Assembly: GCF_015832195.1 (NCBI RefSeq)
Contig: NC_052046.1
Coordinates: 38,282,911 to 38,346,910, forward strand
Reading direction: 5' to 3'
Origin: Motacilla alba alba
Lineage: Eukaryota; Chordata; Aves; Passeriformes; Motacillidae
Length of the DNA stretch: 64,000 nucleotides
Shown here piece after piece: positions 26,347 to 36,849 of this stretch; the first letter of the stretch is position 1; every line of letters starts with the position of its first letter. Made by a program: the position numbers and the translations under genes. A model generated the notes under the pieces. The model was not told the DNA's origin. It saw nothing but the letters and a program-made list of their open reading frames with translations, and searched no databases.

Positions 26347-28500
26347 GAATCACATAATCACAGAATATGCTGAATGGGAAGACACCCATCAGGATTATCA
26401 AATCCAACTCCTTCTTCTATGCAGCTTACCCCAAGAATCACATCATATGCCTGAGAGCATTGTCCAAACTGGTGCAGTGCCAACTACCCCTGGGTGAAAA
26501 AATTTTTCTTGATATCCAACCTAAACCTCCCCAACTCACTTCATGCCATTCCCTTGGGTCCTGTCACTGTCACCACTGAGAAGAGATCAGTGCCTGCCCC
26601 TCTTCTTCCCTTCATGAGGAATTTATAGACTGCAGTGAATTCTCCTCTCAGTCTCTTTTCCAGGCTGAACAGACCAAGTGACCTCAGCCACTCCTCATAC
26701 AGCTTCCCCTCAAGGCCCTTCACCATCTTTATTGCCCCCCTTTGGACATTCTGTAACAGCTCAATGTCTTTCTTGTATTGTGGCACCCAAAGCTGCCCCC
26801 AGCACTCAAGGTGAGGCCACCCCAGTGCAGAGCAGAGCGGGACAATCCCCTCCCTTGCCCGGCTGGTGATGCTGTGTCCGATGCACCCCAGGACACAGGT
26901 GGCCCTCCTGGCTGCCAGGGCACTGCTGGCTTATGCTCAACTTGCCACAGACAGGACCCCAGGTTTCTTCCTGTGGTGCCCCTCTCCATCATCTCATTCC
27001 CTAGCATATACGCACAACCAGGGTTGTTCCCATCCCAGGAGCAGAATCTGGCACTTTTATTTATTATATGTCATGCCACTGATGATTTCCAATGCTCTAG
27101 TCTATCCCCATCCCTCTGCTAAGCCTCTCATACCTCAAGAGAGTCAACAGCACATTCCAGATTGGTATCATCATTGCTACTGACGTGTTCAGCTCCTGCA
27201 TCCTGATCATTGATGAAAATATTGAACAGAACAGGATAAAGCCCTGGGGAATGCCACTGGTGATAGTTCAGCAACCACTGATAGTGTCCTTCATTCCAAC
27301 ACTTTCTTTCAATCAGTTCTTCATCCAGCTAATGGCAGACCTTGTCATTTTGTAGTTGGACGGTTTGTCCAGAAGGATGCTGTGAAAAGCAGCATCAAAA
27401 GCCTTACTGAAAGCTAGAAAAACTACAACCACCATCTTCATCCATGTGGCAGGTGACCTTGACATAGAAGGATATCAAAATTGTTAAACAGAACTTATGC
27501 TTAGTTAACCTGAGTTGACTGTGCCTGATTCTTGCATTGTTCTCTCAGTAGTACCCAGCATGATCTTCATCATTTTTCCAGGAACCAAGGATACACTGAC
27601 AGGGCTGTAGACACCCAATGTATTATAGACTAGCAGTTTGCTGGACACTTTGTCCAGAAGATTACTATGAAAGACAGAATCAAAAAGCTCCCAAAATTCA
27701 CAAAAACACCACATCTAGTAACTCCTTTTGGTCAGCTAGATGGCTGTCCTTACCTAAAGAGGACATCAAGCTACTTAAGGGCGATTTTCCCCTTGTGAAC
27801 TCATCCTGGATATGACCAATGACAGAGTTGTCTCTCAAGTACTTTCCATTAATTTCCAGAGCAACCTTCTCCATAATTTTATCAAATAATGAGGTGGGAC
27901 TGGTAAGTCCGTAATTAAAGGGGATTCTTTCTTGCCCTTCTTGAAAACTGGGACAACACACATTAATTTACAATCTACAGGGATCTCTCCGGACTACCAG
28001 ACTGTTGAAAAATAATGTAGACAGGCCCCATGGTGACATCTGCCATCTCTTTCAGTAGCCTGAGATGAATCCCTTTGGGCTCCAGGGGTCTGGTGCACAT
28101 CCAAATAAAGCAGCAAGTCTCAAGCATGTTCTGGGTTGACTGTGAGTTTGTCATCCTCCCTGAGATCCACAGTCTTCCAGCACAGGGCTTCTGGGGTCCC
28201 AGGCCCCATCATGAGTGTCAAATACAAAGGTGAATAAAATATTATATGCCTTTGCCTTGTCTACATCCTGATTTGTGAACTGACTGACTTAACGAAGTAA
28301 CAGTGTTATCTCTCTGATCCTCCTTTTGCTATTTATGTATTTTTAAAAGGCTTTTTTCTCATCCTTCACAGTGCTAGCCAGCAGTGATGACTGAAGCTGA
28401 AGCTGTACCTTACAGAAGTCAAATGATCCGGTGCATTGTCTTGAAGGAACAAGACCTGCATTTGTGGAAGTAACAAATTCTGTGGCTGCTGCAAAGGATA
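26347..28500 (-). mobile_element. CR1 LINE, RT region to 3' end (copy B)
   Basis: Read on minus, the copy starts in the segment between endonuclease and RT (about 28390, LASTVKDEKKAF-like). It passes the 'SLVPGKMMKIML' block (about 27580), where the family usually has SLTSVPGKVMEQ, continues through the RT catalytic region near 27160-27230, and includes the ORF2 C-terminus (SLGLFSLEKRLRGEFTAVYK near 26640). It ends with the tail 'tctgtgattatgtgattct'. Multiple frameshifts and stops show a dead copy of about 2.1 kb. The 28500-28680 flank is not recognisably CR1. Confidence 0.82.
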
Positions 28501-29601
28501 GGAACAGACCAGAGCAGAAATCTTCCATGGGATGGGGGTCTGATCCCCAGATTCATTCTGACCATCTTCATAGCTGCAAACTTTGCATTTAATTTAAATC
28601 CTTGAAGTCTCTGGAAAGCAGGTATTTCCACCAAAAAAAAAACCAAAAAACAAACCTGAATGGTATTAAGATATCCAAGAAGCAAAATTTCACAGAAAAC
28701 ATAGAAATAATTAATTTACTTATATTCAGGATCAGACAAAGAAGATCAATAATGATTGCTCCTTAATTAGATGTTAAGAAGTTTTCTATGAAATTAACTT
28801 CCTCTGGTGACCCACACAAAATACCATAGCATTGCAATTCATGATCCAATTCCTGTGACTTAAAACTGATGAGAAAAAAAATAAGGAAAAACACAAATGT
28901 GACTTACATAACTGTTTCTTTTCCAAAATTCAGGATACTCATTTTGTTCATAACTAAATGAATAACAAAAATGAGAAAAATCATTAAAAATTCTGAGGAA
29001 AAAAAACACATTAAAACTAAAATTATTTTAACTAAGTCTTCCCTGTATTCAGTACTCTATTTTGTAAATTTTTATAAGGCATTCATCAATAAAAAAAAGC
29101 TTTGCATGTAATGAACAGCCTACACAGTAAAATGTAATTTCATACATTAAGGCTACAATAATGTAGAGGACAGTTTCACTCAAGATTCCAAATTTACCTA
29201 AAGTAACTCTATTACTTTACCTTACTATTAAATTGACTTTTAGCCACAACATAATTGATGTACACAAAAAAGAGGCATTTTTCCACTTACCAGCTTTAGG
29301 AATAATTATACTTATTCCTCAGATAAATTTTCATTTGTATCCCATAAATGCCAAAATTTTCTAATTCCATCCTAAACTTCACATAACAACCTAAATAAAA
29401 AAAAATAGGTATACAAGAAATTATCTGTTATGTTTCAAGTTGATAGGGCATAAATAGGTGATATTTTAATTTTAAAATGGTTCTACTTCAGGGTCTACCA
29501 TCCTTCCTGAAATTGGCCTTTGATACCACCCGCAAACAAATAAAGCAGATTTTTACGAAGTCTAGGATTTATATAATGGTTATTTTTACCTATTGACACA
29601 G

Positions 29602-29847
29602 GTGGTACCAGATTGCAGAGATCATCAGAGCACTTCCACATGGTGACATTCTACTGCCATCAGCTGTGACAGCACTGACTCCAAGAGCCACCAGGTTTCT
29701 CCATATGCAGCGACCCCACAATAGATATTTTCTTCGTTTGGAGTCTGCTGTTTACCTTGCCGACTTCATTGTTCCCTCTTTGCTTACTTCTGGCTCTAAT
29801 GTGATCCAATGGCATCTGCTACAGATGCATGAATATGATCAGGATTT
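29602..29847 (+). CDS. Coding exon 4 of the unidentified gene
   Basis: A 246-nt segment between the acceptor ttacctattgacacag (ends 29601) and the donor GGATTT|gtaaat. It is open over its whole length in one frame: one base, 81 codons, two bases (TT). The peptide starts WYQIAEIIRALPHGDILLPS, continues with TALTPRATRFL and RPHNRYFLRLESAVYLADFI, and ends HEYDQD. In the genome the frame closes at TAA immediately after the donor and at TGA just before the acceptor, so it is open only between the splice sites. The leading G joins exon 20161 (CA|G, Gln). The trailing TT joins the T opening exon 44994 (Phe). Hydrophobic and charged residues alternate as in helical repeats, but no family is recognised. 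Confidence 0.75.
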
Positions 29848-30820
29848 GTAAATATACAGCAGTCTTTGTATTCCAGTTTCACTTTCTTTCACTTCAGCCA
29901 TAATTCTAGGGCTTTCTGCCAGGTCATGTTTTGCTTGCACTTCTACAGCAAGAATAATATATGTTCAAAAGCATAATGTTTCAAATTTGCAAAGATGCCT
30001 ACTGGGAAATTTGACAAAATTATGATGGTGTTCCTGCTCATGGTAGAGATATATTTTCATTATCAGGACTTGCTGGTGAAGATCACTTATTAATTAAGTT
30101 AAATTCAAAACTCTGCTTGGTAAATAAGATAGATGAACAGTCCTCAACATAATCCTCTCGCTCATGGAAGCCACTGCCTACCAGCATCCCTCAGACCACT
30201 CATTCAAAAGTGCATCTGAGCAAAATAAGTCTGCACGTCAACCAGTTGTCAAGACTCTTGTAGCCTGCAGAAAGTAAATGGCACTTATAAGGCATGTTTC
30301 ATCCCACTCGATGTTCACAGTAGGTCAGATTACTCTTGTAGGAGCATTTTTCTACATCAACTGTAAAGTGAGTTGGGGCAGTAACTAAGACTACAAGAAT
30401 GGTTTTCCTTCATAGATCAAGGTCTATTACAGTGTCACTCAATAAGTGACCAATACTGGATTTAACTGTAGGGAACAGCTCAGGGAAACAGTGTTGGCTG
30501 TTAGACAAAGTCTGTTTTTATCGTAAGATGAAGTATGTTTTTAAGGACAAAAACAAGACCGGGCAGTGTGAGCAGGATTGGATGATGAAAGCAACTTCAT
30601 CTTATGATTTAACAGCACACATGCCCACACATTTTAATAAGCTTCCTTTTTTCTAATAATCCATGTTGTCCATACTTAACATATCTAGCTTTGCTCTTTG
30701 TAGTCTGGTACAAAGAAGAGCCCACAAATTTAGAAAATCATATTTGATCTTCTAAACCATGAGCAACCTTACAGATTACAGATGAAAAATATTTCCTTCA
30801 AAATTTCATGCTTTGAAGCC

Positions 30821-30852
<32 letters not shown>

Positions 30853-30884
30853 CACAAACAAAGAAACAGCTGATGAAATGCACC

Positions 30885-31464
30885 AGTCCTGGTTTTGGCA
30901 GGGATAGAGTTATTTTTTTTCCTAGTAGGAAGTATGGTGCCGTGTTTTGGATTCAGTGTGAGAATAATGATAACACACTTATGGTTTGGCTGTTGCTGAG
31001 CAGTGCTTACACTGAGTCAAGGACTGTCCAGTGTCTCCTGCTCTGCCAGTGAACAGGTACATAAGAAGTTGGTAGGGAGCACAGCCAGGACATGGGACCT
31101 CAACTGGCCAAAACGATATCACACACCATAGAACATCATGCCCTGCACATAAACTGGGAGAGCTGGCCAGGAGGGACTGATTGTTGCTTGGTCAGCAGAT
31201 GGTGGTCAATTGTATTTTGCACCACTTTTTTTACTTAGACTTTATTACTATCATTTTTTTATTATCTCCCTCTTCATTATTTAGGGGCTTTTTTGGGGGG
31301 TTTTAAAGGGTTTTTTGGAGGGTTTTTTTAAACAGTATTTCATTTACTAAATTGTTCTTAACTCTCAGATTTACTTTTTCTAATTCTCCTTCCCATTCCA
31401 CTGTGGGGAGAAAGAGTGAGCAGCTGCATAGTACTGAATTGCCAGGTGGGATTAAACAATGACA
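30885..31464 (+). mobile_element. ERVL-type solo LTR
   Basis: It follows the avian ERVL LTR order on plus: 'tcctggttttggcagggata', 'gtgttttggattcagtgtga', 'gctgttgctgagcagtgctt', 'gggagcacagccaggacatg', a promoter-side 'gcacataaactgggagagct', and the end 'ggtgggattaaacaatgaca'. The first base of the expected TG is A. No target duplication is seen. A T/G-rich expansion (31285-31330) sits near its 3' third. Confidence 0.82.
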
Positions 31465-31505
31465 ATGTTGTCATTAGAATGACAATGTCATTGTTGTCAT
31501 TAGAA
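31459..31505. repeat. Short palindromic near-tandem repeat at LTR end
   Basis: The block aatgacaa-tg-ttgtcatt (arms of 8 bp) is followed by a second copy, aatgacaatgtcattgttgtcatt, with six extra bases. It overlaps the last six bases of the LTR. Confidence 0.75.
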
Positions 31506-33513
31506 GACACAGTCTTTGCATCACAAATGCCAAAGTATCAGAAACAATTGTATTAAATGATGTACTAGGACAAAAACGTCCTGAAGTTTTTTGCAAAGAA
31601 ATGTAACACTTTCCAACCCCAGGTGGAATTGCATTTCTAATCTGTTCCTTTGTCTAAAAGGAATATAAAATTCAGTATCTTCTTTAGGGCTTCATTTACA
31701 AAACTGAAAGTAACTAGAATTGCTTACTCAAAGGATAAAAAGTGGATGGGCATAAAATAAAAAATCAATCTTGAGAAAGAAAACATTACTTTAATTAACT
31801 CCACAAATTATATAGAGTCAAAAATTGACTAGAATGAAAAAACAAGTAAAATCAAAAACTGAGTAGAAATAGACCAGAATATTAAATAGAAATATTTTAA
31901 AAGGAAGAACAACCCCTCCTAATTTGAAGATTATGAACAGAACTGCTTTTGAATTTTCAGTAGTCCATCAACATTTGCTTCAGTTCCTCAGTGCACAGTG
32001 TAGGAAGCACTAGCTGTCTATGTTCTTTCTACGTCAGATGAACTTAGACCATACCAAAAAAATGCAAATTTGGTAGCCATTAGCAATTGGTATTCTGATG
32101 GCCTGACTGCAGAAATGACTGACCTCTTCTTACTGAAACAGTAGAGCAGGACTGCTGCTCTCTATATCAGCTTCTCCAGAGGCAATTTATCATGACACAC
32201 AAAGGATTATGGACCTACCCAGGCAACTTTGAGGTTTGGCTTTGTAGCTTCATCTGAGGCCCACATGCAAATGAAGGAATGAACAGGATTAGCTTCTCAG
32301 CAAAAGTTTAAGAGAGTCAGGTGACAGCTTAAGGCAGAGGGACGACAGCTCTAAAACATAAAAGACTGACACAAACAATGCTCTTTGATTCCAGCACAAC
32401 TTACTGCTAGTGCTGCATGGACAGCCTGTACATCAGGAAGATGGAAAACCCTCCACATTTTGTAAGGTGAAGATAATAAACAGAAATAGCTGACATCAAA
32501 ATTTACTACAATTTATTCCTCACAAATAGTGCAACTGCAATACAGCTCTACTAACTAAAGAACTCAAGACTTAAGAGGTCACAGTGATAGAGAGTTTAGA
32601 AAAGGATAAAAAATTGCTTAAGCAGTAGTATCAATCATAAACTTTTGGCAAAGGTTTTAGCACAAGATCTCTGTGACTGGAGAAATAGTACTGTATTATA
32701 ATAATGTCTTTGACCTTAAGACTATGTTCAAAGGAAAATTTAAGGGAGAAAAATTAGTAGTTATCAGGTTGAAATTGTAGATAAAAATCTTCAGTGAAGG
32801 TAAATTTAATCAAAGGTGAAACTTGTAAAAACTTTTAGACTTCTCAGAGATATTTTGTTTCTGACCTTAACTGAAAACATAGATTCTCTATTCAAAATCA
32901 TGTGTAAGATGAATATATCAGACAGTAGGATATCTCTTTATAGTTAAAAAAACCAACAAACAAACCAACAAAAAATACACAGTGAAAATCACAATAATAT
33001 ATGGAAAACAGCAATGGTCAGGTATAGCAATCTGATCAAATAGTAATTAGTTAACAGAGAATTGTAAAAGATGGCAAGTGCATCAGTCTGGGGTATGCGC
33101 AACAAAATTCTTCAGCCATCCTTATGCTGTTCCCACAGCCAGGCTTCTGGCATCTTGGTGACAGCTCATGAAGTGGCACTGGGAAGAAGGCTGACATGAT
33201 TTCCTCCTCTCTGCACAGGACTTTCAGGTCATGTCAGGCTCTTCAAGCACCTATGCCTTTTTTCTGCATCACAGATGCAGATCTCTACGGTACCAATATA
33301 ACCAGTGCTTACGACAGAGACAGGGAATGCAACAAGAACACACCAAGACTGTGCAGCAACAGCCTGAGTTTATTGTCAGGCAGCCCCTGTTATGGGGGCT
33401 TCAAATTTTCCACACTTACATATACGATTGGATAGAAGCCTTAACTCTGCCTGTTGCAGCAGATCTCTTGTTAGGGGTAGAAATGAACCAAGACACAAGC
33501 TCTCCTTTAACAA

Positions 33514-34139
33514 TGTGAAAAGGGTCCCAGTTTATTCTTCTTTACAGCTTAGCCATTCTGACTCTGGCTACAGCAAGCTCCTACTGTTGTCTTCTCTAGC
33601 AGACTCTGAGTGCTGGCTATTTCCTGCTGGAATATGACTGCAAGTACTCCCTCGCTGCCTCTGACTGCAGGCTTTTACCTAGATCAACTATGACTGCAAG
33701 CTCCAATAGACTCTAACTCTATCAGACCCAGACTGACCTCACAGCAGATCTTTTACAGCAGCAACTCTCTTCCTTTTTTCATTCTTCTTTGGGTCTCTCT
33801 GGATTATTCCTTCTTCCTCAGGGCTCATCTACCTCCTCCAGGTCTTCTTCCTCAAGATTCTCTTTGACAGCCAACCCACCCTTTTATCACACTTATCTTA
33901 CACTTATCACACACAGTCACAGCTGTGAACCATTAAGGGCAAGGCTGTTCTTCTTCTTTGGTAATTAGTATAGCTATGACTTATCAGGGATGAGTTCACT
34001 TGTAATCCCTTGTAGTATCCCATGAACTCCCTCCTCCCAGCCAATTTCCAAGGGCATTGCACCTTAGAGTTCATTCTTCCGGTGGAAAAATACAATACTT
34101 CCCCATGGACCTCTGTCTTACTGATCCCCATATTTCACA
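33514..34139 (-). mobile_element. LTR of a decayed endogenous retrovirus
   Basis: On minus it begins TGTGAAATATGGGGATCAG and ends GGGACCCTTTTCACA, with inverted TGTG...CACA ends. A polyadenylation-type AATAAA (rc of tttatt at about 33531) lies close to the 3' end, and a TGATAAAAGGG promoter-like block sits in mid-LTR. A purine-rich stretch adjoins the 5' edge (34140-34172 on minus), as a polypurine tract would. The family is not named. No target duplication was found. Confidence 0.6.
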
Positions 34140-34235
34140 ACCTACCCTGGTTTCTACTTTCCCTGTTTCCTCATTGATTACCCCAGGGTGCTGCCCTCTC
34201 TCCCCTGGCGATCAATATCCTTTACCCTGCTCTTA

Positions 34236-34264
34236 GCTCTCCCCGCCCCCGCGCCCCCCCCCCC
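34236..34264. repeat. C-rich tract
   Basis: A run of 11 C (34254-34264) preceded by ccccgcccccgcg. It is the most GC-rich point in the ERV cluster and is G-run-rich on minus. Confidence 0.9.
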
Positions 34265-34380
34265 ATCATCCCTTTCCCTTCTCAAGCTGTCCAGCTTTGA
34301 GTTTTCTTCAGCTTCCATGTGATAAACCTTCACTGGAACATACTCTCAAAAGAGCCTTCTGCCTCTCTCGCTGAGCCAGC

Positions 34381-34729
34381 TGTGGTGAATGCTGTGTGTG
34401 GATCTGACTGTGTTTCCTGAATGTCTACCCAACCTGCTTTTCTGCAAGAGAGGTTTGTGGGGAACAGGTAATAGGCAGCAGTACCCACCATCCAGCTCCT
34501 GTATTTTTAATCCCTTCTTCTGCAGCTACACCACCCAGCTTACTGGCCAATTATATGGGTGCATTCTTGGTTCAAAGGGATTGGTTGAGGTCCCCTTTTT
34601 AAGTTTGAAATTGACGTATCCTCAACATGCTCAGGGCTCATTTACTTCAATTCTCTAATGAGCTAGGCTGATCAAATTGGTGTCTGCTAAATTATCTGTG
34701 CAGCTATAGATCAGCTACAGCTGTCACAG
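34381..34729 (-). mobile_element. Second LTR with adjoining polypurine tract
   Basis: On minus it begins TGTGACAGCTGTAGCTG directly after the polypurine stretch agaaaagggggaac (34730-34745) and ends CAGCATTCACCACA, so both ends and the tract agree on minus orientation. Inside are CCAAT ('ctcaaccaatccc') and a TATA-like 'gggattaaaaatac', in the spacing of an LTR promoter. The sequence beyond the left end (gctggctcagcgagagaggc on minus) could be a primer-binding-site region, but this was not resolved. Confidence 0.6.
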
Positions 34730-34745
34730 TTCCCCCTTTTCTGTT

Positions 34746-36200
34746 TAAAAAATATAAAGTGCTCTTTGTCATCCTTCTGCAGGCGCCTTGTAGACAGGAT
34801 GACAAGACAGAATGATGACACAGATGTTTTCACCCAGCTCCACAAGCCTAGCTTCTCCAGGCTAGTGATGTATCCCATACATCGTTGAAGTTGTAACATT
34901 CATTCCCAGGAGCTGTCAGGCGGGATTACCAACCGTGCAAGTTTTCAAATTGTCATGCCGGAGGTTCATTACTTGGAAGTTATGAACTTACAACTTACTC
35001 TACAAACAGGAATCATTTCAACAAAAATGTTGAAACATTTCAACATTTCCCGCAGAACTGTGGGAAAACCAGCCCACAGAGGAAATAATAGATTTTAACC
35101 CAGATTTGCAACTTACATCCATAAATAGATAAATCCTTATCTTTTGAATATATAAAATCCTTCTAATAGTGTCTGATGATTTAGGGTATAGACCACACCA
35201 GGTATTCCCCTTGTTTCTGTATAGTCAATACATTTTAAAGTGCCGTGTACGGGATACTGGTGATGTAACACATCCCAAGGCTGCAGGAGTCATTTTGTGT
35301 TTAGTGAGGTATATAACTGCTTTTGAAAGTACTGTTTACCAAATCAATTTAAAATTATTAAAGCAAACATTTCCTGTCCTAGTTAGGTTTTACAGGTCAC
35401 ATCTTGGTAAATATGGTAAATATGAATAAAAATGATACATCCTTGGGTTTGTAATGCCCTTAAAATATTTGATTCTTGAGGCAGCTGAGTAAAGTTGTGA
35501 GTGAATTGTCACTCCAAGGGTGCCATACATGGTTTAAGGCTTTTGGATTTCTCTTGTGAAGGCTTCTTCACTTAGTCATGATCTTTAACTTATTATTTGA
35601 TGGATATGTAGAAGTTAACAACACCATTCAGTTGCATTTGTAGAATTTGTTTGTAGAGTTGTAACACCAAAAGCATAGTACAAAACCAGTTGGGTTGTCT
35701 GTCTCCACAAACACAGATAGCCTGCAGCACCACAGACCAGAGTCATCAAAATTGGATCCTTTTTTTTATCTAAGGACACACACAAAGTTGTTTCTTGAGG
35801 TTGGACGGAATTGAGTTACTTACTATAGCCAGTATTGTACTGAATCATCTAGTGTAAAACCTCACATACTTCAGGTTGTCTAGAAGTCAGAAGAATTGAT
35901 ATTATTTTTAATATAAACCTTGTCATTTTCAGAGGAGGTGAACACAGCGCTGGCTTAATTAAATTTGGACAGTAAGATCTGGTAGAGAGGGTAGGAGGCA
36001 AAGGAGTATTAGGAAGAGTGAAAGAGAAATAGACTGGTGGAGGTACATCCTTGTCCTGATTTAGGGCACATTTGGGACAAAACTTCCAAAGGGGTTTCTC
36101 TAGAAAGCATATTAGAGGGGCCCCTCCGTCTACTGGTTTGGGAAAATATTTCCTTGGAGAAAAGTGGAAAAAACCCTGTTTATTGAACAAGCAAAGTATT
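34746..36200 (-). pseudogene. ERV internal remnant
   Basis: Internal sequence of the element whose LTR is at 34381-34729. The part nearest the LTR resembles the corresponding part of the small ERV at 40655-41390 (ctgcagg-cgcc-ttgtagaca against ctacagggcccttgcagaag, and a shared 'atacatcgttgaa'/'acacatcattgaa' block). This would be the env 3' end or the region after it. The rest is full of stops in every frame. A frame at 35849-36190 on minus includes the left arm of the inverted repeat. No intact gene is present. Confidence 0.5.
35852..36034 (-). repeat. Inverted repeat, left arm
   Basis: It pairs with 36628-36810. Both arms are open in the same frame when read outward and encode related peptides (for example PALCSPPLKMTRFILKIIS here against PALCSPNLKMTRFMLKIIS there). 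The similarity is clearly above chance over about 183 bp. Confidence 0.8.
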
Positions 36201-36627
36201 CACAAGCATTAAAAATGAATAATACTTTAAAAAAAAAATCTCTTGCTGTTCTGAAGAGATGGCAAATTCAGAGGTAGAGTCCTTTTTGTGGGATGTAGCT
36301 CAGCTCGCTCAGTCTCTTATCAGTCCCTCCTGTGCTGGAAGTGCTGCATCCCAGGCCCTGGTGGGCCACAGGTGTGAGCCAGTGTTTTTCTGGGTTTTCA
36401 GTCCAGAGCAGGGCCAATCAGTTCCAAGAAAAATAAAAGCCACAGTCCAGGGAACTTCTCTGTCTCAGCTAGCTAAAAAAACTAACTAAAAGCGAAGGAG
36501 ACCTCTCTCCCACTGTCCATGCTGCAGAAAAAACAGTCTGAGAAAAAAACGCAGGACAGTGAGTGCCGTTTCTAAAAAGAAACTCTGTGCTTCTTCTCCT
36601 ACCTTCACTCTCAGAACCAGTGTTAAA
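36201..36627. other. Spacer of the inverted repeat, LTR-like
   Basis: The spacer holds a CCAAT-like 'gggccaatcag' and an 'aataaaag' motif (36405-36440) followed by 'actaactaaaagcgaaggag', which resembles an LTR end and leader in plus orientation. The identification is tentative. Confidence 0.25.
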
Positions 36628-36810
36628 GTCTGTTTTTCTTTCACTCTCCCTTATACTCCTTTGCTTCCTACCCTCTCTACCAGATATTATTGTCCATATT
36701 TAATTGGGCCAGCACTGTGTTCACCTAATCTGAAAATGACAAGGTTTATGTTAAAAATAATATCAATTCCTCTGATTTCTAGACAACCTGCAGTGTGTCA
36801 ACTCTTAGAG
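36628..36810 (+). repeat. Inverted repeat, right arm
   Basis: The plus-strand copy of the segment at 35852-36034, with the reading frame kept open to TAG at about 36811. It suggests two ERV fragments of the same family inserted head to head, or an inversion. Confidence 0.8.
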
Positions 36811-36849
36811 TAGATGACTGTAAATCTTAAAGGTGCAGAACTTAATATC

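Larger units (their letters stand above)
20234..29601 (+). other. Predicted intron (9.4 kb)
   Basis: It holds an A-rich tract (24110-24260) and two adjoining minus-strand CR1 copies (25683-28500). The intervals 20234-24050, 24290-25680 and 28500-29600 show no recognised repeat. Open frames of about 100 codons at 20545, 21694, 22278 and 24289 have no clear coding character or splice context. Confidence 0.5.

Noticed and set aside
25683..28500. A single long CR1
   Set aside because: Two separate 3' tails (25683 and 26347) in the same orientation show two copies, not one.
33196..33637. Overlapping plus-strand frames before the ERV LTR
   Set aside because: The region looks like degenerate LTR sequence (AATAAA on minus near 33370 and 33530); frames overlap each other and show no conserved motif.
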